NCBI GenBank assembly: GCA_964371195.1
Contig: CAYJLD010000058.1
Coordinates: 1-14,638, forward strand
Reading direction: 5' to 3'
DNA: 14,638 nt
Origin: CAYJAD01 sp964371195
Lineage (GTDB): Bacteria > Desulfobacterota > Desulfovibrionia > Desulfovibrionales > Desulfovibrionaceae
Shown piece by piece: positions 7,101 through 14,638 of this stretch. Below the pieces are notes generated by a model. The model saw only the letters and a program-made list of their open reading frames with translations. It had not been told where the DNA came from and did not search any database. Position numbers and translations under genes: made by a program. Position 1 is the stretch's first letter, and each line of letters opens with the position of its first letter.

Positions 7101-10100
7101 ACTTATACAAGTAGTTCAAAAATCACAGCCTATAACGACATTGGGGATCTAGGTCGGCTCGCTACTGGCGATGATGGTGGTAGCATTCAACTTGATACAT
7201 GGGTTAGTGGCGATGTAGCCTTTGGGGTTGGTAACGACACATTTACTGTTACCAAGACTCTTAATGGAACCAAAGCAGAAGACAAAACCATTTTCACCCA
7301 TGCTGGTAATGATAGTATTACATTTAATTCTACCAATTATGTAACTTTAAACACTAGAGAGGGTCTAGACACTATCAATGTAACAAATTCCCTTAATAAC
7401 AGCACATTGATTAGCGGTACGCAAGCAGATATTATTAATATAAAATCGGCAAGCTATGCTGACATAACCTCTGGTACAAACTTAGTTAGTGATAGCGGCA
7501 ATGACACTGTAACCATTAACTCCATGAATAACAGCCAATTAAAAACCGGAGCCGGCAATGATTCCGTAATACTTGGTACTGTCGGGGTTAATAATACCAT
7601 TGATGTTTATACAGGTGCAGACATTGTTAGTATTGCTAGTATAGGTAGCAAGAGTACCTTCTCATATAATAGCCTAGACATTGATCATATTACCATCAAG
7701 GGCACATATAATTATGGCATGGTCACAACCGATATAAGCCCCACGGGCTCCATTAATACTCAGCTTTTTAGCGGTCTACACACTGGCAGTGATGGTGGCT
7801 ATATAACTCTTGATACCCTTGGTACTGGTAGCCTGGGCTTTGGATCTGGTGCCGACACTCTAACCATTAATAAAAATATTGTGGGCACATATGCTTATAA
7901 AGATATTTATACCCTAGGCGGTGAGGATAGCATTACCCTTGCTTCGGTAAGCGGAGCTGAAATCCGTGCTGGAGATAACAATGACTATATATCTGCCATG
8001 TCCCTAGGTGTTGCTGGCGTGCTTAAGGGCGAAGCCGGAAACGATACCATTCAAATAGGTAGAGTATATGCGGACTTTAAGGACATTAAAACTACCACCA
8101 CCTTAAAGAGCGGTGTTATTGACGCAGGTAGTGGCCATGACAGTATCTTTATAGGCCACAGCACAAACGACCCTACCTTTGGGGCCAAGGGTAATATGAG
8201 TGGTGGCGTGGTGTATGCTGGGGATGGTAATGATAATATCTTTGTTGGCACGCTTAGCGGTTCTGCCCGTATTGAGGGTGGATCTGGAGCTAATATATTC
8301 AGCATGCAGTCCATGAGCGGAGGTAGCATTAATACTGGTGATGATACTGGAAATATAGTTGCCATAAATAATACATTTAGCCGTGGCACCATTAATGGTG
8401 GTGCAGCAGCAGATAAATTTTCGCTACCTAATACCACAAGCACCATGAGTGGTGGAGTTATAAATGCTCATGCCGGTAATGATAGTTTTAGCATTACCAA
8501 TATGAAGGGTGGGACAATTTACGGCGCAGATGGGGCAGATAGTCTTACCATTACGCAAATGCAAGGTGGCACCATTAATGGTGGTAATGATGCAGATATA
8601 TTTAATATCACCAACTTGCTAGGTGGTACTATACATGCTGACAGTGGAGCTGATATATTTAATATAACCAATATGCGCAGTGGTGCCATTAATGGCAATG
8701 ACAATGCCGATACCTTTAATATTTCAGAAACCATGTATAAGGGCACCATTAATGGCAATGATGGCAATGATGTTTTTGACGTAGATTTAGCCATGCGTGG
8801 TGGCACCTTTAATGGTAATGAAGGCAATGATATTATTTCAGTAACCGACATGTATGCTGGCATTATCAATGGACATGAAGGAAATGAAGACATTACCACT
8901 ACCAATGTTTACGGTGGAAGCATTAATACCCATGATGGGGATGACAGTATTAGCATCAACCACATGCATGGTGGCACTATTCACCTAGGTGAAGGTAATA
9001 ATCTCATTAATATTAAGAACCAGCTTTTAGGTGGTAAAATCATTGCTGGTAAGGGTGATGATACGCTTGTTATTGAGGATGGCGTTGAGCTTGGCACTAA
9101 GTATTCCATTGATCTTGGCCTTGGAAATAATGCAGTTTCCGTGTTCTCAAATCTTGAAAATCAAGCCCTAACCCTTGGGGCAAAAAATGATCATGTAGCG
9201 CTACAAGTTAACACAAGTGCAAGCAAAATAAATCTTGGCGCTGGTAATGATACTTTAACTAATTTCGGTTATACCATCACCAATACCATCATTGATGCAA
9301 GCACTGGCAATGATATAATTAACCTAAACGATGTTAACACAGGCACGATAATTTATGGTGGCATAGGTAATGATAATATTAGCGTAAGCACTGCTACTAA
9401 TACTATTATTGATGCAGGTACTGGAAATAATATTATTACTATTGGTAATAATATTAGTAGTAAAACATCACAAACTACCATAATTGGTGGCGGCAATGAC
9501 AGTATTACCGTCAAGGGTGACTTTATTGATGGTAGTATAATTTCTACTGGTACTGGTAATGATAGTATTTTTGTAAATAGTCTTTTAGATGGAATTACAA
9601 TTGCTGGAAGCATACGTTTTGATAATAGAGGTAGCGACACTATTAAGCTTGATGAATACAAGCATGGCATAATTGTAGACAGTAAAGGCCAAGCCATTAA
9701 TCTTGCTACTGGTTCTGACGGTGGCAGCATTGAAATTAGTAACTGGATTGATGGGCAAATAACCTTTGGAGCAGGTAATGACAAGTTTATTGTTGGTAAC
9801 TCCACCCTTACAGACAAGGGTACTCTAAACTTCTCTACTGGTAATGATACCATCGTGCTACAAGGCGTTAATGGAACTACAAAAATATTATTTGACAATA
9901 GAGGCAGTGACCACATTAGCTTAAACTCTTACACCAAGGGCGTGATAGTTAATAACAAGGGCCAAGCCATTGACCTAGCAACAGGTACTGATGGCGGAAA
10001 AATTGAACTTGGCGCATGGCATGACACCGCACTTAACCCCATTTACTTTGGTAATGGACATGATACATTTATACTGCGTACTGCCTTGGAAGGTGAAATC

Positions 10101-12078
10101 AACCTACATAAGGGCAATGATTCCATTGAGATAAATTCCATAGATGAAAGTGGAAAAATCATTTTTGATACTGCTGGCAAGGATAGTATTACCATTGACC
10201 AATATGCTGGTNNNNNNNNNNNNNNNNNNNNNNNNNNNNNNNNNNNNNNNNNNNNNNNNNNNNNNNNNNNNNNNNNNNNNNNNNNNNNNNNNNNNNNNNN
10301 NNNNNNNNNNNGGAGAGGGAAATAATAATATTTTTGTGGACACTATGAATGCGGCAAGTAGTTCTCCCAATACAATTTTAAGCGGTAATGGTAATGACAC
10401 CATCACCATTAACACTGCTAATACAAATGCATTAAATTCTGTCATTAGCAATGGCGGTGCTGATAGTATTACTCTTGGTGAATTTTGGGGTCAAGTTGAT
10501 GCCGGAGATGGCAAAAACACTATTTTTGCAGATACGTTTACCGGAACTCTTGAGTCTGGAAAGGACGCCGATTTTATTAATATAGAATCATTAAGTGACC
10601 TATTTGATACCAATAATACTATAAATATTGATGTGGGGCATGGTAATAATAAAATCACTATTGATGATATTCGCGTGGAAGCCGCAGCACAAGCTGGAAA
10701 GGCCTATATTTATAGTGGTGATGGTAAGGATACTTTTGATATTGGCATATTAAGAAATCTAACCATTAACAGTAATGCTGGTAATGATAGCTTGGTTTTT
10801 GACACTATATCTGGAGAAAATAGTATAATTTATGCAGGCACTGGTAGTGATATCATTAGAATTACTAACCTTAATGCTGGTAAAATATATACCAATATGC
10901 AAGATGATGGGTTTGAATCTACTAGTAACTCTGTATTTATTACCACCATGCATGATGGTTCTATTTATGGTGCATCAAGCAATGAAATTTTCAATATAAC
11001 CAACATGCTGGGCGGAGGGCTTTTTGCAGGCTCTGGAAATGACCGCATAACCATAAATTACGCTAGCGGTGAGATTGCAGGTGATGCCAAAACCCTTACA
11101 ATTAAACCAGGCAGTGATATCATAAAAATCACTACTGCCGAGGATTTAATAATTTATGGCGACACAAGACAAGAATATACTGTGGGTGGGAATGATAGTA
11201 TAAGCATAGATAAGGCTACAGATGTGGATATTTATGCCCAATTTGGTCATGATACCATTAAAATAGAAAGTTTGACTGGTAATGCCATGGACCAGTTATC
11301 CAAAGTTTATGGCAATGCACTGACCATCCCAAGTAGTAGCGTTAATAATGATAATGATACTGTGGATATTACTCATGCAAAATATGTAGGCATATATGAC
11401 TATAGTGGCAACAATAAAATTGACCTAGGTACGGCTGAATCAGTCACAATTGATTTAGATGGATTTGGACAAAACAAAGTTACCATAGACACAGCACTTT
11501 ACACTAACATTACTAGCAAAAGTGACAAATTAACCCTAAATATTACACAAATGCATGACACCACTGTAAATAGTGGCGACAGTAATGATTCAATTACTAT
11601 TGGCCAGATGTTAGCAAGTAACATTAACGCGCAAGGCGGCAACAATGTTATTAATGTTAATAGTATGAGTGATAATAGCACTATTAGCACAGGACTTGGA
11701 GTAAATACCATTAGTGTAACTACCATGGATAACAGTAACATTAATGGAGGAGATTCAACAGACAACATAAATATTAAATCCGTTATGCGTAATGGCTCAA
11801 GTATTGATGCTGGCAGTGGTGATGACATTATTAGCGTTAGAATTAGTGGAGATAGCCAAAGCGAAATTACTGGTGGCGACGGGCAAGATGTATATAAAAT
11901 TACTGGAGCCAAAAATAGCTCCATAACCATTATGGATTTTGAGTCAGTTGCAGGTAACAACAATCAACCTTTGGATAAGCTATTCATTAATGGGATAAAC
12001 AAATCAAATGAAGCCTTAGAAGCTAAACTAACTGGAGATAACTATACCTTTGACGGCATTACCATTTATTTTAGCTAA
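4107..12078 (+). CDS. Giant RTX-type beta-solenoid protein, probable type I-secreted adhesin (split by assembly gap)
   Basis: One gene, read in frame from the ATG at 4107 (GGGAG, 6 bases upstream) to the gap (2,035 residues), then from 10312 to TAA at 12078 (588 residues). The gap puts the halves in different computed frames. After about 55 non-repeat residues, nearly everything is RTX-like turns of the form GxGNDxIxI, each followed by a 10-14-residue strand-turn-strand. I count over forty exact GND triplets by eye. Canonical RTX proteins stack nonapeptides directly; here there is usually one per turn, so calcium sites may line one edge only. No Sec signal or membrane segment is seen, and I found only one cysteine. 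The C-terminus (11872-12078) has GGDGQDVYKI, then ITIMDF and DKLFI, as in RTX/serralysin-type termini recognised by type I secretion. Surface adhesion is inferred. No ABC transporter, membrane-fusion protein or protease domain is visible here. Confidence 0.85.
6627..7001 (+). repeat. 62-residue tandem module with Trp and Asp-Gly-Gly motifs
   Basis: Two adjacent copies (6627-6812, 62 codons; 6813-7001, 63 codons) share the order LGTxxxDTLxxNWxFxGxxxAGxDG, an LxFxxGDDGxI turn and a Gly/Ser-rich connector. They cover about residues 841-965 of the giant protein. Related single modules with a W-x-x-G and TGxDGG core recur near 7160-7230, 9711-9760 and 9981-10030. Confidence 0.7.
8475..8993 (+). 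repeat. Nine tandem 19-20-residue solenoid turns
   Basis: Nine in-frame units of 57 or 60 bases cover residues 1457-1629 of the giant protein. Seven units are 19 residues and two are 20. The consensus is G[NA]D-x-[FI]-x-I-T-N-M-x-G-G-T-I-N-G-x-[DE]. Columns of Met (position 10), Gly-Gly (12-13) and Thr-Ile (14-15) are nearly invariant. Looser turns of the same kind flank it from about 8290. Confidence 0.8.
9612..10211 (+). repeat. 91-residue tandem module, two full copies and a cut third
   Basis: Copies at 9612-9884 and 9885-10157 are each exactly 91 codons. The third begins at 10158 and is cut by the gap after 18 codons. Each starts IxFD followed by G-x-D-x-I; copies 1 and 2 share the fuller FDNRGSD form, KGQAI and LATG-x-DGG, and then a Trp and FGxGxD. 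They are clearly diverged at the DNA level, so this is an old duplication. Confidence 0.85.
10212..10311. other. 100-N assembly gap
   Basis: Exactly 100 N interrupt the giant gene, the usual placeholder for an unsized gap. A codon ends at 10211 and one begins at 10312, so the true length should be a multiple of three if the gene is intact. Confidence 0.97.
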
Positions 12079-12082
12079 TACC

Positions 12083-12115
12083 GCGTAAAATGAGCCAGAA
12101 CTAGCTTCTGGCATT
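12083..12115 (+). repeat. Interspersed hairpin repeat, copy 2
   Basis: It starts 5 bases after the stop of the giant gene. CGTAAAATGA followed by GCCAGAA-CTAGC-TTCTGGC repeats 1494-1530 with few differences. Here the stem is a perfect 7 pairs, because the base that is C in copy 1 is G. Similarity fades after about 12125. Confidence 0.65.
12094..12112. terminator. Hairpin between convergent genes, possible bidirectional terminator
   Basis: GCCAGAA (12094-12100) pairs perfectly with TTCTGGC (12106-12112) around CTAGC. It lies 15 bases past the giant gene stop and about 120 bases past the kinase stop on the other strand. T tracts are short on both sides (ATTT rightward, ATTTT leftward), so termination may be partial or rho-assisted. 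Confidence 0.4.
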
Positions 12116-12230
12116 TGCAAAGCAATATTTATTGAGAATACTTGCAGCTTGGCGAGTGAAAAACTTTTCTTTAACTTTATTATAAAATTATTTCTTATGA
12201 TGTGTAATGCATAAAGTTAATATGGCAATA

Positions 12231-14567
12231 TCATTTTCTGCAAAGCCAATATTGCAATACCATCATTAAATTTGGAGGATCGATGGGTTTTGTTAAATAG
12301 TCATTTAATCCCATTTGTATGCCTTTTTCCTTGTCCTCCTTCATAGCATTGGCTGTTACGGCAATAATGGGCAAATCTTCCATACTAAATTTTTGACGTA
12401 TAATACCTGTGGCTTGAATACCATCCATTACCGGCATCTGCATATCCATAAGTACTAAATCAAAAGTTTGCTTTTCAAGCATATCCACAGCAATTTGACC
12501 ATTATCAGCTATACTTACTCTGGCATTGGTTTTTTGGAGTAATTCTTCCATAATCAACTGATTAATCATATTGTCTTCAACCACAAGTATATGTTTGTCG
12601 CTCAAATCCAAACGTTTTTCGTCGCAACTATCAACTTTGATGTTAGTATCTTGAGTTGGTGGCAAAAATAAAACTATTGTGAAGGTAGTTCCCTTACCCA
12701 TCTCACTTGTCACAAAAAGCTTACCGTTCATGAGCTCAATTAAATGCTTACTAATAACAAGACCAAGCCCCGTTCCACCAAATCGTCGTGTAATGGATGA
12801 ATCAGCCTGTGCAAAAGGCTTAAACAAAGATTTTTCTTGCTCCTCTGAAATACCTATACCCGTATCCTTAATCTTTATACATACTGGATCTGTATTTGGG
12901 GGCGTTTCAATATTTTCTACAAGCTCATTACATGCATAACAACTAATGCTAACCTTACCTTGCTCGGTAAACTTAATGGCATTACCCACAAAATTATTCA
13001 AAATCTGCCCAATGCGCACAGGGTCGCCCACATAAAATTTATGCATATCCGGCGCTATTTCTAGCTCAAGGCTTAAATTTTTGCTTTCAGCACCATCACG
13101 ATAAATTATCAAGGTCTGCTGGCAAACGTCATGTAGGTTAAAGTGCAAATATTCAAGATCAAGCATGCCTGCCTCAATTTTTGAGGTATCAAGCACATTA
13201 TTAATAATTCCAAGCAAGCTCTTACCAGCAACTTCAATTTTTCTAAGATAATCGTCTTTTTTCTTACTATCTTCGTTGCTATTTAAGCACAGATGAGCAA
13301 GGCCAATAACTGCATTTAGCGGGGTTCTAATCTCATGGCTCATATTAGCCAAAAACTCACTTTTCATTTTACTAGACTCATCAGCCTTTTGTACCATTGT
13401 GCGCATGGAATGCACCATTGTTTGTAAGGCTTCATACAAGTCGCCAATTTCATCATTACGCTTAAATTCACTTAAGCTGTGCATGGTTTTAGTGTGCTCT
13501 TGTACAGGTTCTTGCCTAGACTTTGAGCTAAATATTCCCTTAATTTTAGCTATCATACGGTCAATTGCACTGTCTTTAAAAGCCCCAAGGTCTAAATCTT
13601 TATCCAATATACCCTTTGCCACTTGATTAGCATATTTAACAGCCTTCAGTAGAGCACGTAATATATAGTGAATATATGAAGAAATAATAGCAGTTAATAG
13701 GATAAGCATTATGGCGGCCATAAGAATGGAACTATGGCGTATATTGCGACCAAGCGCTGAAAGCTCATCTATATCTTTTACAGCTACGGCAATCCAATTT
13801 GCCTTAGGTAAGGTGTCATAGTAGGCAATTTTCTTTCTTCCATCAAAAACGTAGGTGGTACTACCACTACCTTTTTTGACCATATCATGCCACCAATCAT
13901 ATTGACTTAATATATTATGAAATACTCTATCACTATGCTTGTGAATAAAAATTGTACCTAATTTATCTGCTACATAGATATAGCCATGTTCGCCAAGTAA
14001 CATGCGCTCACTCATGGTATCTACAAGCCTTGAAACATTAAATACCACCCCAATAATAGCATTCGTATTAGTATCATATACAGGCGAAGCCACAGAATAC
14101 ACCACTTCGTTATTATATTGATACGGTGAACCGATGGCTACTTCGCCTTCCATAGCTTTTTGAAAAAATGGTCTATCACTAAAATTTTGCCCGATAAATT
14201 TCTCTTCTGTATGAGTTAAAACTATTCCGTCTGTATTGATGATACCTAACATAACATAGTGGTAAGTATTACGCATATTAACAATACGACTAAGAGCACT
14301 GCTTGAATAGTCGGCAAAATTCCTTAAGTCACCAGATAAATATGGCTGCAGTATTCCTGTTTGGGCAAGGGATATGGCGTTTAAAATATTAAAGTCAAGA
14401 CCAGCCTTAAGCTCAACTAAAGCATTAGAAATAGCCATTTTTTGTGATGCTGTACTTGCTTCTCTTAAGGCATCCATGCTTGTTCGATAGGTATATACAG
14501 TTGATACAAACAAACACACAGATGTGGAAATAAGAACTGGCAACAATATTTTAGGTAAAATCTTCAA
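12231..14567 (-). CDS. dCache hybrid sensor histidine kinase (HAMP-HisKA-HATPase-REC)
   Basis: A 778-residue inner-membrane hybrid kinase. Membrane segments at about 5-27 and 281-302 enclose a periplasmic dCache-type sensor (about 30-275) containing DRPFFQKAMEG (131-141) and SVASPVYD (158-165). The ligand is unknown; the Trp/Tyr of the classic amino-acid-binding motif are Phe-Phe here. A HAMP region (about 303-395) leads to HisKA with phospho-acceptor His411 in SHEIRTPLN. The ATPase has an N box (Asn525, Asn529), DTGIG (568-572) and GGTGLGL (597-603). The receiver has acidic Glu664/Asp665, phospho-Asp708 (LMDMQMP), Thr738 and Lys760. All catalytic residues are present. The start is a TTG at 14567, 7 bases after AGGGGG; the nearby ATGs are out of frame, and the next in-frame Met (31) would delete the first membrane segment. 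No output or Hpt protein is visible, so the phosphorelay partner is elsewhere. Confidence 0.92.
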   Translation of the reverse strand: MKILPKILLPVLISTSVCLFVSTVYTYRTSMDALREASTASQKMAISNALVELKAGLDFNILNAISLAQTGILQPYLSGDLRNFADYSSSALSRIVNMRNTYHYVMLGIINTDGIVLTHTEEKFIGQNFSDRPFFQKAMEGEVAIGSPYQYNNEVVYSVASPVYDTNTNAIIGVVFNVSRLVDTMSERMLLGEHGYIYVADKLGTIFIHKHSDRVFHNILSQYDWWHDMVKKGSGSTTYVFDGRKKIAYYDTLPKANWIAVAVKDIDELSALGRNIRHSSILMAAIMLILLTAIISSYIHYILRALLKAVKYANQVAKGILDKDLDLGAFKDSAIDRMIAKIKGIFSSKSRQEPVQEHTKTMHSLSEFKRNDEIGDLYEALQTMVHSMRTMVQKADESSKMKSEFLANMSHEIRTPLNAVIGLAHLCLNSNEDSKKKDDYLRKIEVAGKSLLGIINNVLDTSKIEAGMLDLEYLHFNLHDVCQQTLIIYRDGAESKNLSLELEIAPDMHKFYVGDPVRIGQILNNFVGNAIKFTEQGKVSISCYACNELVENIETPPNTDPVCIKIKDTGIGISEEQEKSLFKPFAQADSSITRRFGGTGLGLVISKHLIELMNGKLFVTSEMGKGTTFTIVLFLPPTQDTNIKVDSCDEKRLDLSDKHILVVEDNMINQLIMEELLQKTNARVSIADNGQIAVDMLEKQTFDLVLMDMQMPVMDGIQATGIIRQKFSMEDLPIIAVTANAMKEDKEKGIQMGLNDYLTKPIDPPNLMMVLQYWLCRK

Positions 14568-14593
14568 ACATCATCCCCCTAAGTAGTCGGTAC

Positions 14594-14633
14594 TGAAAAA
14601 CGCGTTTCACGCATTTTTCTAAAAAGGCACGCT
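14594..14633 (-). repeat. 40-bp terminator-bearing repeat, copy 2
   Basis: Read on the minus strand this begins AGCGTGCCTTT and ends GCGTTTTTCA, matching 1546-1585 over 40 bases. It lies 27 bases before the kinase start, and so probably closes a leftward gene beyond the window edge. Confidence 0.65.
14596..14615 (-). terminator. Intrinsic terminator upstream of the kinase
   Basis: On the minus strand GCGT-GAA-ACGC is followed by GTTTTT. Read on the plus strand the same stem is followed by ATTTTT, so it could work in both directions. It probably ends transcription of a leftward gene outside the window, and would separate the kinase from it unless read through. Confidence 0.5.
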
Positions 14634-14638
14634 CGCTC

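Noticed and set aside
8475..8993. CRISPR-like or satellite array (57-60-base period)
   Set aside because: The units are in-frame protein repeats with variable bases at third positions; no fixed repeat and unique spacer pattern.
4262..11963. Many long leftward open frames opposite the giant gene
   Set aside because: They mirror the repeated GND/Ile/Thr codons, have repetitive Leu/Ser/Pro composition, and lack start sites; they are shadows of the coding strand.
10144..12078. A separate second gene starting inside the third 91-residue repeat
   Set aside because: Its first codons are an out-of-frame reading of the repeat before the N run; the real frame resumes at 10312 as a continuation of the giant gene.

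Overview
This AT-rich window contains six protein genes and no rRNA, tRNA, CRISPR array or transposase that I can recognise. A Gram-negative proteobacterium fits best. The evidence is an ArgO/LysE-type exporter, a YjdM zinc-ribbon protein, a type-I-secretion-style RTX repeat protein, a dCache hybrid histidine kinase and a possible sigma-54 promoter. A low-GC relative of Desulfovibrio is my guess, but nothing here proves it.

Layout: (1) a GT4 glycosyltransferase on the minus strand (64-1167, ATG start preferred over an upstream TTG). (2) A long non-coding stretch (1168-1857) with a chain of hairpins, two of which belong to repeats seen again elsewhere in the window. (3) A small acidic, Ser/Gln-rich coiled-coil protein (1858-2328, plus), resembling FlxA-like proteins in shape only. 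(4) yjdM (2597-2938, minus), divergent from (5) an argO-like basic amino acid exporter (3218-3835, plus). (6) A giant RTX-type beta-solenoid protein (4107-12078, plus) filling more than half the window and interrupted by a 100-N assembly gap (10212-10311). (7) A dCache-HAMP-HisKA-HATPase-REC hybrid kinase (12231-14567, minus), convergent with the giant gene. Neighbours differ in orientation or are separated by roughly 270 bp, so most genes are probably transcribed alone.

The giant protein is the main point of interest. At least 2,623 residues are visible, built almost entirely of GND-centred solenoid turns. They fall into different repeat classes: 19-20-residue turns with Met and Gly-Gly-Thr columns, a 62-residue Trp/Asp-Gly-Gly module, and a 91-residue module. 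The C-terminus looks like an RTX/type I secretion terminus and there is no Sec signal. The gap lies 18 residues into a third copy of the 91-residue module and makes one gene look like two out-of-frame ORFs. The frame on both sides requires the true gap length to be a multiple of three. A cell-surface or secreted calcium-dependent adhesin is the most economical role. Its secretion machinery is not in the window, and any link to the adjacent kinase is inference.

The intergenic DNA holds a repeat family: a CCAGAA-CTAGC-TTCTGG hairpin (about 1506 and 12095) and a 40-bp terminator-bearing repeat (1546-1585 plus; 14594-14633 minus). It also holds a strong hairpin flanked by 8-bp direct repeats at 1442-1503.
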